NCBI GenBank assembly: GCA_964613585.1
Contig: CAZTHL010000056.1
Span: forward strand, 1-22,890
DNA: 22,890 nt
Source of the DNA: CAZTHL01 sp964613585
GTDB taxonomy: Bacteria > Pseudomonadota > Alphaproteobacteria > DSM-16000 > Inquilinaceae
Reading direction: 5' to 3'
In this document: positions 14,882 through 22,890 of the stretch, one piece after another
Numbering within the stretch: the first letter of the stretch is position 1
How the letters are laid out: the number at the start of each line of letters is the position of its first letter
Position numbers and translations under genes: made by a program
Notes under the pieces: generated by a model
Database searches by the model: none
What the model was told of the DNA's origin: nothing
Seen by the model: the letters and a program-made list of their open reading frames with translations, nothing else

Positions 14882-16696
14882 CTAGAACATGCTCAACCGG
14901 AAGTGATACCGGACAAATTCCTTGAACCTCTTGACGACATAAAGCGAGTCGCGCAGCACGTCGCGCTCCAAGGTCGACAGATCATCGGGCCTGATGAAGT
15001 TGTCGGTCGGCTGATCCACGGCGATCTGCGCGAGCTTGTTGCGCAGCTGCAGGCCGAGCAGAAAGTTGAAGGCCTCAATGAGTTCCATCGCGAAGGTGTT
15101 GTCGAAGATGCCCTTGTCCCGCAGGTCGCGGATCCGCTCGCTGGTGTTGGTGGTCTTTAGCCGGTGCTCGAGGGCCAGGCTGCGCACTCCATGGACGATG
15201 GGAAAGATGCCGCCCTTCTTGATCTCCAGGGTGTCCTTGTGGCGTTGGCCCTTCTCGACGACGAGGTTGTGGAACATGCCGAGCGGCGTGCTGAAGGTGT
15301 CGATCGCCTTGGCGAACCGTGAGTAGAAGGGATTGTTGTCGCTGAGCAGCCCGAACATGTAGATCTTGGCGTCGTCGAGCAGCTTGGCATCGCCGGCCAC
15401 CGCGACCGCGTCGTAGAAGATGGCGAGGTTGAGCGGCGACCACTCGTCCGGCGTCAGGATCCAGGAGTGCAAGCTCCGCTTGAAGTCGGCAAGGGACTTT
15501 GACCAAGCCGGATTGCTCACCATGATGTCGCCTTCGCATCTCGGATAGCCGAAATCGAGAAGAGCGTGCGTGAAGTCGTGGCGAAAGCGATCAACCACCT
15601 TGACGGGCAGGTCGTGCCGGAAGATGACCGCGTTGTCCTGATCGCTCTTCATGATCTGCTCGCCCCGCCCTTCGCTGCCCATGACGATCAGGCAGGCGTC
15701 CTCGCGCAGTTCCGGCGGGGCCACCATCGAGTACAGCTTGGCGAATATCTTCCGATGCAGCTGGGTCACCAGCTGGGTGATGAAGTGGATCTTGACCCCG
15801 CTGTTGTGCAGGATCTGGATCGAGTTCATCACATTGTTGCTGGCCAGTCGCAGCTCGTTCTCGGTCGTGGCGCGCTCCACCTGCATGGCCACGATGTGCG
15901 AGTGGTTCGACAGGAAGCTGAGCAGATCGATCTCGTCGAGCACGCCGATGAAGCCGTCGCCGTCGGAGACGACGACCCGCCGAAGCGAGTGCTTGGTCAT
16001 CAGGATCAGCGCATTGTAGAGAAAGTCGTCGGCCCGCACCGTCACAGGCTCGAAATGGGCGATCGCGCCGACCGGAGCGGTCACGGGCTGATCCTTCAGG
16101 ATCACGGCCTTGGCCAGGTTCATGCCGGTGACGATGCCGATCCTCTCGCCGTCCCGCACGAGCAGCGCGTTGACGTGGGCCTCCTCCATGCGGTGCCCGG
16201 CATCGCGCAGCGATGCGGACGCATCGACGGACACGGCCGGATGGATGTACGCTTGGTTCACCCGGGCCAGCATGAGCTGGTTCAGCTCCCGGTTGCCCTG
16301 CCGGCTGGCGAAGGCGTCGAGCTTGGCCGAAATGTCCTGGTAGAGGTAGGCGCCGAAGGCGGGATTTCCGCGGATCAGCTCGAACAGCACCTCGCGCGGC
16401 AGCATGTAGCAGAGCGCCTCCTCGCGCACGACGAAGGAGGTGCCGGTCGATCCGTGGGTCAGCGCGCGGCTGTCGAAGGCGTCGTTCGGCCGCATCATGG
16501 CGACCACCTCGTCGCCCTGACGCTCCTCGATATAGCCTTTGATGACGACGTACAGGTGATCGGGCGTCTCGCCGGCCCGGATGATCGTGGTGCCGGCCGG
16601 AAAGAAGCCGATGTCCAGGCTGTCGATGACCCTGGTGACCTCCGGCCCGACGAGACGGTCGAAGGGCGGGATCGAGAAGTCGAAGGACTTGGGCAT
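14882..16696 (-). CDS. cNMP-binding / CBS / DUF294 nucleotidyltransferase-like signalling protein
   Basis: This is a soluble multidomain protein of 604 aa. A cyclic-nucleotide-binding-like domain spans about 15-135. A CBS pair spans about 150-270, with VNALLVRDGERIGIVTGMNL (175-194) and RRVVVSDGDGFIGVLDEIDL (239-258) as its two halves. The DUF294 nucleotidyltransferase-like domain follows, with GSEGRGEQ (340-347) and SDQDNAVIF (351-359), whose Asp352 and Asp354 match the catalytic metal ligands. A helical DUF294 C-terminal domain ends the protein. The layout resembles GlnD-type uridylyltransferases fused to ligand sensors, so it may modify a protein in response to an adenine nucleotide. That is inference; no target is known. 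The ATG has AGGA 8 nt upstream. It lies 146 bp after actP, beyond a strong hairpin, and is followed by the DEDDh exonuclease gene. Confidence 0.92.
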   Translation of the reverse strand: MPKSFDFSIPPFDRLVGPEVTRVIDSLDIGFFPAGTTIIRAGETPDHLYVVIKGYIEERQGDEVVAMMRPNDAFDSRALTHGSTGTSFVVREEALCYMLPREVLFELIRGNPAFGAYLYQDISAKLDAFASRQGNRELNQLMLARVNQAYIHPAVSVDASASLRDAGHRMEEAHVNALLVRDGERIGIVTGMNLAKAVILKDQPVTAPVGAIAHFEPVTVRADDFLYNALILMTKHSLRRVVVSDGDGFIGVLDEIDLLSFLSNHSHIVAMQVERATTENELRLASNNVMNSIQILHNSGVKIHFITQLVTQLHRKIFAKLYSMVAPPELREDACLIVMGSEGRGEQIMKSDQDNAVIFRHDLPVKVVDRFRHDFTHALLDFGYPRCEGDIMVSNPAWSKSLADFKRSLHSWILTPDEWSPLNLAIFYDAVAVAGDAKLLDDAKIYMFGLLSDNNPFYSRFAKAIDTFSTPLGMFHNLVVEKGQRHKDTLEIKKGGIFPIVHGVRSLALEHRLKTTNTSERIRDLRDKGIFDNTFAMELIEAFNFLLGLQLRNKLAQIAVDQPTDNFIRPDDLSTLERDVLRDSLYVVKRFKEFVRYHFRLSMF

Positions 16697-16767
16697 GGCC
16701 TCGTTCCTGATACCCGATCATGGCCGGCTCGTGACGCCGCGCCGCCGGCGGCCCGCAAAAGGCGCGA

Positions 16768-16797
16768 AGCCCCGGGAGCAGGACGGCTCCCGGGGCT
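16768..16797 (-). terminator. Strong terminator-like hairpin after actP
   Basis: AGCCCCGGGAGC and GCTCCCGGGGCT pair perfectly over 12 bp around a 6-nt loop. On the minus strand a TTTT tract follows about 8 nt after the stem. Its place between actP and the DUF294 gene suggests partial termination, so the downstream pair may be expressed less than the transporter. Confidence 0.6.
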
Positions 16798-16805
16798 CCG
16801 ACGCT

Positions 16806-16824
16806 TGAGGCGGGGGGCGCCTCA
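16806..16824 (-). other. Second hairpin after actP
   Basis: TGAGGCG and CGCCTCA pair over 7 bp around GGGGG, 19 bp after the actP stop. With the larger hairpin next to it this makes two stem-loops in tandem, a layout that fits termination or protection of the actP mRNA 3' end. Confidence 0.5.
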
Positions 16825-16842
16825 GGAACAGCGGCACGGGCG

Positions 16843-18483
16843 CTAGTGCGCCGTCGCCCCTTCCGCGCCGACGCCGGTCTGCGAGCGGACGAACTGTGCC
16901 TCGAAGGCCTGCTCCTCGGACCGGGCGTTCTCGCTCCTGTCGGTGACGGAGAACAGCCAGATGCCGACGAACGCGGCCGTGATCGAGAACAGCGCCGGGT
17001 ACTTCGACGGGAAGATCGCCTCCTCGAAGCCCAGGATCTCGACCCATACGGTCGGTCCGAGGACGACCAGCACCACGGCGGTGAACAGGCCGAGGAAGCC
17101 GCCCAACAGGGCGCCGCGCGTCGTCAGCTTGGACCAGAACATGGACAGGAACAGGATCGGGAAGTTGGCGCTCGCCGCGATGGCGAAGGCCAAACCGACC
17201 ATGAACGCGATGTTCTGGTTCTCGAACGCGATGCCCAGGAGGATGGCGACGACGCCGAGGCAGACGGTGGCGATCTTCGACACCCGCACCTCGGCAATCT
17301 CGTCGGCGTGGCCGCGCTTGAACACCGAAGCGTAGAGATCATGGCTGACCGCCGACGCGCCGGCCAGGGTCAGGCCCGAGACCACTGCCAGGATGGTGGC
17401 GAAGGCCACCGCCGAGATGAAGCCGAGGAAGACGCTGCCCAGGCTGGCCTCGGCCAGATGGATGGCCGCCATGTTGTTGCCGCCGATCAACTCGCCGCCG
17501 CCCAGGATGACAATGGCGCCGAAGCCGATGATGAAGGTCAGGATGTAGAAGTAGCCGATGAAGCCGGTGGCGTAGAGGACCGAGCGGCGCGCCTGCTTGG
17601 CGTCGGCGACGGTGAAGAAGCGCATCAGGATGTGCGGCAGCCCGGCGGTGCCGAACATCAGGGCCACCCCTAGGGAGATCGCGTCGATCGGGTTCGTGAC
17701 CAGCCCGCCCGGCTCCATGATGTCGAGGCCCTTCGGGTGCGTGTCGACGGCCTGCTGGAACAGGTTCTCGAGGCTGAAGCCGACGGCCCACAGGACGGCG
17801 ACGGCCATCATGGTGGCGCCGGTCAGCAGCAGCACCGCCTTGATGATCTGCACCCAGGTGGTCGCGATCATGCCGCCGAAGGTGACGTACATGATCATGA
17901 GCGCGCCGACCACGATGACCGCGAGTTCGTAGGGCAGCCCGAACAGCAGCTGGATCAGCTTGCCGGCGCCGACCATCTGCGCGATCAGGTAGAGCGCCAC
18001 CACTGTCAGCGAGCCGCAGGCGGCCAGGCTGCGGATGGGAGTCTGGCGCAGGCGGAACGAGGCCACATCGGCGAAGGTGTACTTGCCGAGGTTGCGCAGC
18101 CGCTCGGCCACCAGAAACAGGATCACCGGCCAGCCGACCAGGAAGCCGACGGAGTAGACCAGGCCGTCGAAGCCGGACAGGTACACAAGGCCGGAAATGC
18201 CGAGGAACGAGGCCGCGGACATGTAGTCGCCGGCGATCGCCAGGCCGTTCTGGAACCCGGTGATGCCGCCGCCGGCGGCATAGAACTGCGCCGCCGACTT
18301 GGTCTGCCGGGCGGCCCAGTAGGTGATGCCCAGGGTGCCGATGACGAAGACCAGGAACATGAGGATGGCGGGGACATTGATCGAGCGCTGCTCGACCTCG
18401 CCGCCGATGGCATCGGCGGCCAGCGCCGCCGGCGCGGCGAGCAGCAGCGCGCTCGCCGCGAGACACAGGGCAGTTCGGCGCAT
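16843..18483 (-). CDS. actP: Cation/acetate symporter ActP
   Basis: ActP is an inner-membrane sodium:solute symporter that imports acetate and other short monocarboxylates. The 546-aa length matches E. coli ActP (549 aa). A cleavable-looking N-terminal segment, ALCLAASALLLAAPAALAA, precedes about 13 membrane helices. Family signatures are the first-helix region NVPAILMFLVFVIGTLGITYWAARQTKSA and the AGGGITGFQNGLAIAGDYMSAASFLGI stretch; only parts are quoted to show the match: FYAAGGGITGFQNGLAI. The ATG overlaps the stop of the DUF485 gene by one base (TAATG), which indicates translational coupling. Two hairpins follow the stop. The regulator of this operon is not evident; ScfR, encoded 6 kb away, is a candidate by function only. 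Confidence 0.94.
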   Translation of the reverse strand: MRRTALCLAASALLLAAPAALAADAIGGEVEQRSINVPAILMFLVFVIGTLGITYWAARQTKSAAQFYAAGGGITGFQNGLAIAGDYMSAASFLGISGLVYLSGFDGLVYSVGFLVGWPVILFLVAERLRNLGKYTFADVASFRLRQTPIRSLAACGSLTVVALYLIAQMVGAGKLIQLLFGLPYELAVIVVGALMIMYVTFGGMIATTWVQIIKAVLLLTGATMMAVAVLWAVGFSLENLFQQAVDTHPKGLDIMEPGGLVTNPIDAISLGVALMFGTAGLPHILMRFFTVADAKQARRSVLYATGFIGYFYILTFIIGFGAIVILGGGELIGGNNMAAIHLAEASLGSVFLGFISAVAFATILAVVSGLTLAGASAVSHDLYASVFKRGHADEIAEVRVSKIATVCLGVVAILLGIAFENQNIAFMVGLAFAIAASANFPILFLSMFWSKLTTRGALLGGFLGLFTAVVLVVLGPTVWVEILGFEEAIFPSKYPALFSITAAFVGIWLFSVTDRSENARSEEQAFEAQFVRSQTGVGAEGATAH

Positions 18484-18791
18484 TACTTGGTTTCCTCGAT
18501 GATTTCTTTGATCTTGGTGTCGAACTCGCGATTGGCCCGGCTGACATAGACGCCGGTGAGCACGATCGCCGAAATGATGACCAGCACCCCGACCGGAATG
18601 CCGATGGTGATCACCGAGCCCGGGAAGACGGGCGTGCCCAGCAGCTGCGGGGCGAACGCGATGACCATGATGAAGCCATAGTAGATTACCAGAATGATCG
18701 CCGACATCTGCCAGCCGAAGCGGGCGCGCACCTTGACGAGCTCCTGGAACTTCGGACTGTCCTTGATACGTTCCGTGACTTCACGGGACAT
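18483..18791 (-). CDS. yjcH: DUF485 family membrane protein (YjcH)
   Basis: YjcH-type proteins are small inner-membrane proteins nearly always encoded just before actP and thought to assist it. The protein has two membrane helices, at about 29-49 (MSAIILVIYYGFIMVIAFAP) and 61-84 (ITIGIPVGVLVIISAIVLTG). The family features SPKFQELVKVRARFGW (12-27) and the YVSRANREFD tail are present. I chose the ATG at 18791 because AGGAGG lies 5 nt upstream, giving 102 aa, the usual family length; an in-frame start 18 bp further up lacks this. The stop overlaps the actP start. Confidence 0.9.
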   Translation of the reverse strand: MSREVTERIKDSPKFQELVKVRARFGWQMSAIILVIYYGFIMVIAFAPQLLGTPVFPGSVITIGIPVGVLVIISAIVLTGVYVSRANREFDTKIKEIIEETK

Positions 18792-19279
18792 GGACGCCTC
18801 CTCCACCAAGACGGATTTGCCGGCCCGCGGGCGCGGAGCCGTTGTGGCCGCCGGGGTCGGGATGCGGGCGCAGAGACCCGGGCTCCGGACGGCTCTTGAT
18901 CGATGCCGGGACCTTACGGATGACCGACCGGTTTTGTCGGCACCGACGACGGGAAACGGCGCGGACGGCTGGCGGCCCGTGCCACGACGATCAAGACCGG
19001 CTGACCGTCATGCGCCATCGCAGCGGGCCTCTGCCACCGAGCGAGCCCATCGAATAGCGTCATCTTAACCCTAAAAGCAACACTGATGAACTCGACGTGG
19101 GTCAAGGCATCCACCCTTGAATCGGGACCGCTCCACTGATTTCTCAACGAGGAAAATTTCCGCCGTTGTCACCATCCGGCCAAAAAACTCCTTGGGCCGC
19201 CCGACGCCGTCACCTTATCGTCAAAGTTTCAAGCCCACGGCCGCAAGGCCCGAGAACAAGCTGCCAAGGAGGCCCGTTC
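18792..19279. other. Divergent intergenic region, yjcH-actP and thrC
   Basis: About 490 bp separate the divergent yjcH and thrC genes. I see no convincing gene. Bases 19060-19235 are less GC-rich than the surroundings and should hold the promoters. Weak candidates on the minus strand are TTGACC (near 19103) with TGTTGC 17 bp on, and TTGCTT with CTATTC 17 bp on. None is close to consensus. No TTTACAAA or TTTGCAAA box is present in this region, in contrast to the scfR-aceA region. Confidence 0.4.
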
Positions 19280-20521
19280 GTGCTCGACAGCTGCTCCGTC
19301 TCCGAGCCGAGAGCGACGTTCATCTCTCACCTCGAGTGCTCGTGGACAGGCCGGCGCTACCCGGCCGACCGGGCTCATGGCCTCTCCCGGGAGGGCAAGC
19401 CGCTGCTGGTCCGGTACGACCTCGAGGGGCTGGCCAGTCGGGTGGACAAGAGCTCGCTGCGCGCGCGGCCGTCCGGGCTCTGGCGGTACCGCGAGTTCCT
19501 GCCGGTCCGCTACGCAGCCAACGTCGTCAGCCTGGGCGAGGTGGCGACGCCGCTGGTGCCGCTGCCGCGTCTCGCGGACGCCTTCCAGACCGAGGCCCTG
19601 CTGGTCAAGGACGAAGGGCGGCTGCCGACCGGCTCGTTCAAGGCGCGCGGCCTCGCCGTGGCGGTCTCCATGGCCCGGGAGCTCGGGCTCGACCATCTGG
19701 CCATGGCCAGCAACGGCAATGCCGGCGCCGCGCTTGCCGCCTACTGCGGACGGGCCGGGCTGCAGTCCACGGTGTTCTGCCCGGAGGACACGCCACCGCT
19801 GCATCTGGCGGAGATCGGTGCCCACGGCGGCACGGCGTATCGGGTCAACGGGCTGATCGACGACTGCGCCCGCCTGGTCGCCATGGGCAGCGAGCCCGGC
19901 GGCTGGTTCGACGTGTCGACCCTGAAGGAGCCCTACCGCATCGAGGGCAAGAAGACCATGGGGCTTGAACTCGCCGACCAGTTCGGCTGGGACGTGCCCG
20001 ACGTGATCTTCTACCCCACCGGAGGCGGCACCGGCCTGATCGGCATGTGGAAGGCCTTCGCCGAACTGGGCGCGATCGGCTGGATCGGGGCCAAGCGGCC
20101 GCGGCTCGTCGCCGTCCAGGCCGAGGGCTGCGCTCCCCTGGTGCGCGCCTACGACAGCGGCGAGAGCCAGGCGGCCCGCTGGGAGGACGCGCGCACCGTC
20201 GCCACGGGCATCCGGGTGCCGGCAGCGCTGGGCGACTACCTGATCCTCGAGGCGGTGCGCAAGAGCGGCGGCTTTGCGCTCGCCGTGTCGGACGAGGCCA
20301 TCCTGGCGGCTCGCGACGAGGTGGCCCGCGCCGAGGGAATGCTGCTCAGCTCCGAGGGTGCGGCCACCTATGCCGCCTACAAGAGGGCCCTCCACGACGG
20401 CCGCGTCGCCCGGGATGAGGTGGCGGTGCTGTTCAATTGCGCAAGCGGACTGAAGTCACCGCTGCCCGACAGCTCGATCCGTCTCGATCGCCTTGGTCCA
20501 ATCGACTTTGCCCTGCTGTGA
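19280..20521 (+). CDS. thrC: Threonine synthase
   Basis: Threonine synthase is a PLP enzyme that converts O-phosphohomoserine to threonine. The PLP lysine is Lys121 in PTGSFKARG (116-124). SNGNAGAA (144-151) forms a substrate loop and PTGGGTGLIG binds the PLP phosphate. The N-terminal HLECSWTGRRYPAD with PLLVRYDLEG is the usual threonine synthase start. The paired second cysteine of a zinc ribbon is missing, so no metal site is expected. I chose the GTG at 19280, with an excellent AAGGAGG 7 nt upstream, giving 413 aa; a longer in-frame start at 19166 would add 38 unconserved residues. Related fold-type II enzymes such as diaminopropionate or cysteate synthase cannot be fully excluded. The stop codon lies in a 17-bp tandem repeat. 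Confidence 0.9.
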   Translation: MLDSCSVSEPRATFISHLECSWTGRRYPADRAHGLSREGKPLLVRYDLEGLASRVDKSSLRARPSGLWRYREFLPVRYAANVVSLGEVATPLVPLPRLADAFQTEALLVKDEGRLPTGSFKARGLAVAVSMARELGLDHLAMASNGNAGAALAAYCGRAGLQSTVFCPEDTPPLHLAEIGAHGGTAYRVNGLIDDCARLVAMGSEPGGWFDVSTLKEPYRIEGKKTMGLELADQFGWDVPDVIFYPTGGGTGLIGMWKAFAELGAIGWIGAKRPRLVAVQAEGCAPLVRAYDSGESQAARWEDARTVATGIRVPAALGDYLILEAVRKSGGFALAVSDEAILAARDEVARAEGMLLSSEGAATYAAYKRALHDGRVARDEVAVLFNCASGLKSPLPDSSIRLDRLGPIDFALL

Positions 20522-20570
20522 TCGGCGCCCTGCTGTGATCGGCGCCCGGCTGCGATCGGCGCCCGGCTGT
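20511..20570. repeat. 17-bp tandem repeat spanning the thrC stop, about 3.5 copies
   Basis: CCCTGCTGTGATCGGCG is at 20511-20527 and again at 20528-20544. A variant, CCCGGCTGCGATCGGCG, is at 20545-20561, with a partial copy to 20570. The TGA of the first unit is the thrC stop. The first two copies are identical and the third has diverged at two positions. Confidence 0.9.
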
Positions 20571-20732
20571 CAGCGGGCTCGCACGGCCGGCGCGCCACGC
20601 GGCTGCGACGAGACGCCCGGGCCCCCGGGGCCGGTTCGCGCTTGCTGAGGAGGCGGGGGGCCCCAGTGTCGCTGGAACCGGAGCCGCGGTGCGATGTTCG
20701 CCGGGTTCCTCCCAGCACAACTGGAGTGCGCC

Positions 20733-21245
20733 ATGAAGAACGACCTGCGTCTGAGCGAGGCCGAGGCGAAGGCGATCGCCGAAGGACTGACCCGCGTCCT
20801 GTCGGATACCTTCATGACCTACTTGAAGACGCACGGCTTCCACTGGAATGTCGAGGGTCCCCGCTTCCATTCGATGCACGAGATGCTCGAGGACCAGTAC
20901 AAGGAGCTGTGGGAGGCGATCGACGACATCGCCGAGCGGATCCGCGCCCTCGGCTACTATGCTCCGGCCGCGCTCGCCGACTATCGCGAGATCTCTCAGA
21001 TCGTTGAGGAGCGGACCGTCCCGGCGGCCAACCGGATGCTCGAGATCCTTGCCGACGATCATGAGACGACGGTGCGGACCATCCGCGGCGTCTATTCCGT
21101 CGCCGAGGAGGCCGGCGATCAGGCCACCACGAACCTGTTCGACGACCGGCTGTCCGAGCACGAGGAGGCGATCTGGATGCTGCGCGCCATGGCCCGCGGC
21201 GAGGATGTCGGGCGCGCGAGCCCGATCATGGAACAGTTCGCCTAG
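20733..21245 (+). CDS. dps: Dps-family ferritin-like protein
   Basis: Dps proteins form dodecamers that oxidise and store iron with hydrogen peroxide, and some protect DNA. The ferroxidase ligands fall at the expected spacing: His37 (GFHWNVEG), His49 (SMHEMLEDQY), Asp64 and Glu68 (IDDIAERI). The length of 170 aa and all-helical pattern are typical. I chose the ATG at 20733, with GGAG 6 nt upstream, over the in-frame ATG at 20694. The N-terminus (MKNDLRLSEAEAKAIAEGL) has few lysines, so direct DNA binding through a tail is not evident. The gene follows thrC by about 210 bp, a gap containing the 17-bp repeat, and probably has its own promoter. Confidence 0.9.
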   Translation: MKNDLRLSEAEAKAIAEGLTRVLSDTFMTYLKTHGFHWNVEGPRFHSMHEMLEDQYKELWEAIDDIAERIRALGYYAPAALADYREISQIVEERTVPAANRMLEILADDHETTVRTIRGVYSVAEEAGDQATTNLFDDRLSEHEEAIWMLRAMARGEDVGRASPIMEQFA

Positions 21246-21257
21246 CCAACGGCGGCC

Positions 21258-21299
21258 CCCGCCCGTCGCCCGGGCCTGCCGCCGGGGAGGACGGGCGGG
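21258..21299. terminator. Hairpin between convergent dps and fasciclin genes
   Basis: CCCGCCCGTC (21258-21267) and GACGGGCGGG (21290-21299) pair perfectly over 10 bp around a 22-nt loop that itself contains GCCCGGGC. It lies 12 bp after the dps stop and 45 bp before the converging fasciclin stop, so it could end both transcripts. No T-run is present. Confidence 0.45.
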
Positions 21300-21344
21300 C
21301 GACCCCGGCCGCCCGCCCGAGTATGCTTGCGGCGGAGCCGAGGA

Positions 21345-21869
21345 TCAGGCCGGAGGAGTCGGCAGCAGGACCCGGTCGATGACGTGGATGATGCCGTTGT
21401 CGGCCTCCACGCCGCTTTGCACCACCGTGGCGCCGTTCACCATTAGCTCCTCCTCGTCCATGCGGAACATGACCCGCTGGTCGATCAGCGTCATCACCGC
21501 GTGGACACCCATGGCTCCTTCGGGAGCGTCCTCGGCGGGCTTGATCTGTTCGGCCGTCAGGTCGGCCGGCACGACGTGGTAGGCGAGGATGTCCCTCAGC
21601 CAATCCCGCCGCTCCATGTCGAGCAGTTCCTCGATCTGCCCTTCGGGCAGCACGCCAAAGGCCGCGTCGGTGGGGGCGAAAACGGTGAACGGGCCGTCCT
21701 GCTTGAGCGTCTCGGTCATGCCGGCCGCATCGATGAGGTCGAGCAGCACCGTGAAGTTGCCGGCCTCATCCGCCGTCTCGATGATGTCGGCCGCGTAGGC
21801 TGCCCCGCCGGCCACGACCAGCGGCAGGGCCATCGCCAGCGCCCGGGCGGATGTGAGCAGTCCAGTCAT
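21345..21869 (-). CDS. Secreted fasciclin (FAS1) domain protein
   Basis: A single FAS1 domain follows a signal peptide. LLTSARALAMALPLVVAGGA leads to a likely cleavage after AYA (about residue 26). The domain's H1 motif is GPFTVFAPTDAAF (59-71) and its H2 motif is NGIIHVIDRVLLP near the C-terminus, with the central YHVVP. The length of 174 aa fits a one-domain secreted bacterial FAS1 protein. These act in adhesion or cell-surface association; the partner is unknown. The ATG has GGGAG 7 nt upstream. It converges on dps and is followed upstream by a 150-bp gap to mrp on the same strand. Confidence 0.87.
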   Translation of the reverse strand: MTGLLTSARALAMALPLVVAGGAAYAADIIETADEAGNFTVLLDLIDAAGMTETLKQDGPFTVFAPTDAAFGVLPEGQIEELLDMERRDWLRDILAYHVVPADLTAEQIKPAEDAPEGAMGVHAVMTLIDQRVMFRMDEEELMVNGATVVQSGVEADNGIIHVIDRVLLPTPPA

Positions 21870-22019
21870 GAAGCATCTCCCACGACGTCGGGGGTGTGAT
21901 CGGGGAGCGCAGGCCTCGCTGATCCGAAGCCAGGGGCGCCCCCGCCCTACAACGCGGAGCGAGAGGATCGGAGCTCATTGCTCACAGACACGTGATCGAC
22001 CCGCCAGCGGGCCTCCTGC

Positions 22020-22890
22020 CTACTGGATCACGATGCGAGGCGGCGCCCGACGTGGCTGGGCGGCCTGGCCGGTCAGGTTCTCCCACATGCGCGCGGCGAT
22101 CTCACGATAGACGGCCGCATGCCGGCCGGCAGGATCGGCCACGACGATCGGGGTGCCGCTGTCCGAGCTCTCACGGATGCTCAGCTCGAGCGGCACCTCG
22201 CCCAAGAAGTCGCAGCCGAGCCGTGCCGCTTCCCGGCGGGCGCCGCCGTGGCCGAAGACATCATGCTGATGCCCGCAGCTGGGGCAGAGGAAATAGGACA
22301 TGTTCTCGATGATGCCGAGCACCGGCACGTCGACCTTTCGGAACATGTTCAGCCCCTTGCGGGCATCGAGCAGCGCGATGTCCTGCGGCGTCGAGACGAT
22401 GACGGCGCCGGACAGCGGCACCTGCTGCGCCATGGTCAGCTGGGCGTCGCCGGTGCCGGGCGGCATGTCGACGACCATGATGTCGAGCTCGCCCCAGTTG
22501 ACGTCGCGCAGCATCTGGGTCAGCGCGCTCTGCACCATCGGGCCCCGCCAGATCATCGGGGTCTCCTCGTCAACCATGAAGCCGATCGACATGACGGCGA
22601 CGCCGTGGTTGCGCATCGGATTGATGCTGCGGCCGTCGGGCGATTCCGGCTTGCCGTGGATGCCCATCATCCGGGGCATGGACGGGCCGTAGATGTCGGC
22701 GTCGAGCAGGCCGACGGCGAGGCCGTTGGCGGCCAGCCCGAGCGCCAGATTGGCGGCGGTGGTCGACTTGCCGACGCCGCCCTTGCCCGACGCCACCGCG
22801 ACGATTGTCCGCACGTCGGGCAGGCTGATCCGCCCGGGGGCGCCGCCGCCCGGCCCGGCAGGCCCGGAGCCGGCGGCCGGGCCGGCGGCC
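22020..22890 (-). CDS. mrp: Mrp/ApbC-type Fe-S carrier P-loop ATPase, N-terminus cut by the window
   Basis: This family of MinD-like ATPases (Mrp, ApbC, NBP35) carries and delivers Fe-S clusters to target proteins. The deviant Walker A motif is SGKGGVGKST, followed by DADIYGPSMPRMMG, MIWRGPM, DMPPGTGDAQLT and NMSYFLCPSCGHQHDVFG. CPSC is the C-x2-C cluster-binding motif. The frame is open up to base 22890 with no stop. Upstream of the GTG at 22814 it encodes a Gly/Pro/Ala-rich linker and RISLPDVR. That linker normally joins a preceding MIP18/DUF59 domain, so the real start is outside the window and the GTG at 22814 is probably internal. The C-terminal RRAPPRIVIQ tail is complete. Confidence 0.93.
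   Translation of the reverse strand, partial: AAGPAAGSGPAGPGGGAPGRISLPDVRTIVAVASGKGGVGKSTTAANLALGLAANGLAVGLLDADIYGPSMPRMMGIHGKPESPDGRSINPMRNHGVAVMSIGFMVDEETPMIWRGPMVQSALTQMLRDVNWGELDIMVVDMPPGTGDAQLTMAQQVPLSGAVIVSTPQDIALLDARKGLNMFRKVDVPVLGIIENMSYFLCPSCGHQHDVFGHGGARREAARLGCDFLGEVPLELSIRESSDSGTPIVVADPAGRHAAVYREIAARMWENLTGQAAQPRRAPPRIVIQ

Noticed and set aside
18914..19147. 77-codon minus-strand ORF and a sigma-54-like TGGCACG upstream of yjcH
   Set aside because: The ORF shows no motif. The -24-like TGGCACG has no TTGC at the -12 position, so a sigma-54 promoter is not supported.

Overview
The window comes from a high-GC bacterium, most likely an alphaproteobacterium. The clues are a ScfR/RamB-type regulator divergent from isocitrate lyase, an ActP/DUF485 acetate-uptake pair followed by a DUF294 signalling protein and a DnaQ-like exonuclease, a YjbH-like outer-membrane protein and a DUF2189 membrane protein. 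The taxonomic placement is inference. The sequence is a scaffold: 100 Ns lie at 6230-6329, inside a tandem repeat.

Layout, left to right. (1) 1-2241: the 3' part of a T7-like phage terminase large subunit, a small minus-strand ORF, and about 530 bp without a convincing gene that holds an AT-rich, palindrome-rich island and a strong stem-loop. (2) 2242-4429: a minus-strand group encoding a YcbK-type DUF882/M15 protein, an ADP-ribosylglycohydrolase and a DUF2459 lipoprotein. (3) 4430-8663: a 63-unit pentapeptide-repeat protein, a 28-bp tandem repeat array broken by the assembly gap, and a YjbH-family beta-barrel protein. (4) 8847-9281: an unrecognised low-complexity protein. (5) 9447-12541: scfR and aceA, divergent, with repeated TTTACAAA sites between them. 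(6) 12542-14103: a 400-bp non-coding stretch with a perfect 14-bp inverted repeat, a DUF2189 membrane protein and a 62-residue membrane protein. (7) 14180-18791, minus strand: DUF485-ActP, a strong terminator-like hairpin, then the cNMP/CBS/DUF294 protein and a DEDDh exonuclease. (8) 19280-22890: threonine synthase, a Dps-family ferritin, a secreted fasciclin-domain protein and the C-terminal part of Mrp/ApbC.

The common metabolic theme of the centre is growth on acetate or other C2/short-chain acyl compounds. ActP and DUF485 import acetate, isocitrate lyase opens the glyoxylate bypass, and ScfR is the probable acyl-CoA-responsive switch. The DUF294 and exonuclease genes are recurrent companions of actP of unclear function. 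No acetyl-CoA synthetase or malate synthase gene is visible here.

No wholly new multi-gene system is evident. The most unusual signal is architectural: four unrelated short tandem repeats (28, 17, 15 and 10 bp) each sit at or within about 10 bp of a stop codon. Two of them contain the stop codon in a unit whose length is not a multiple of three, so tandem copies give stops in all three frames.
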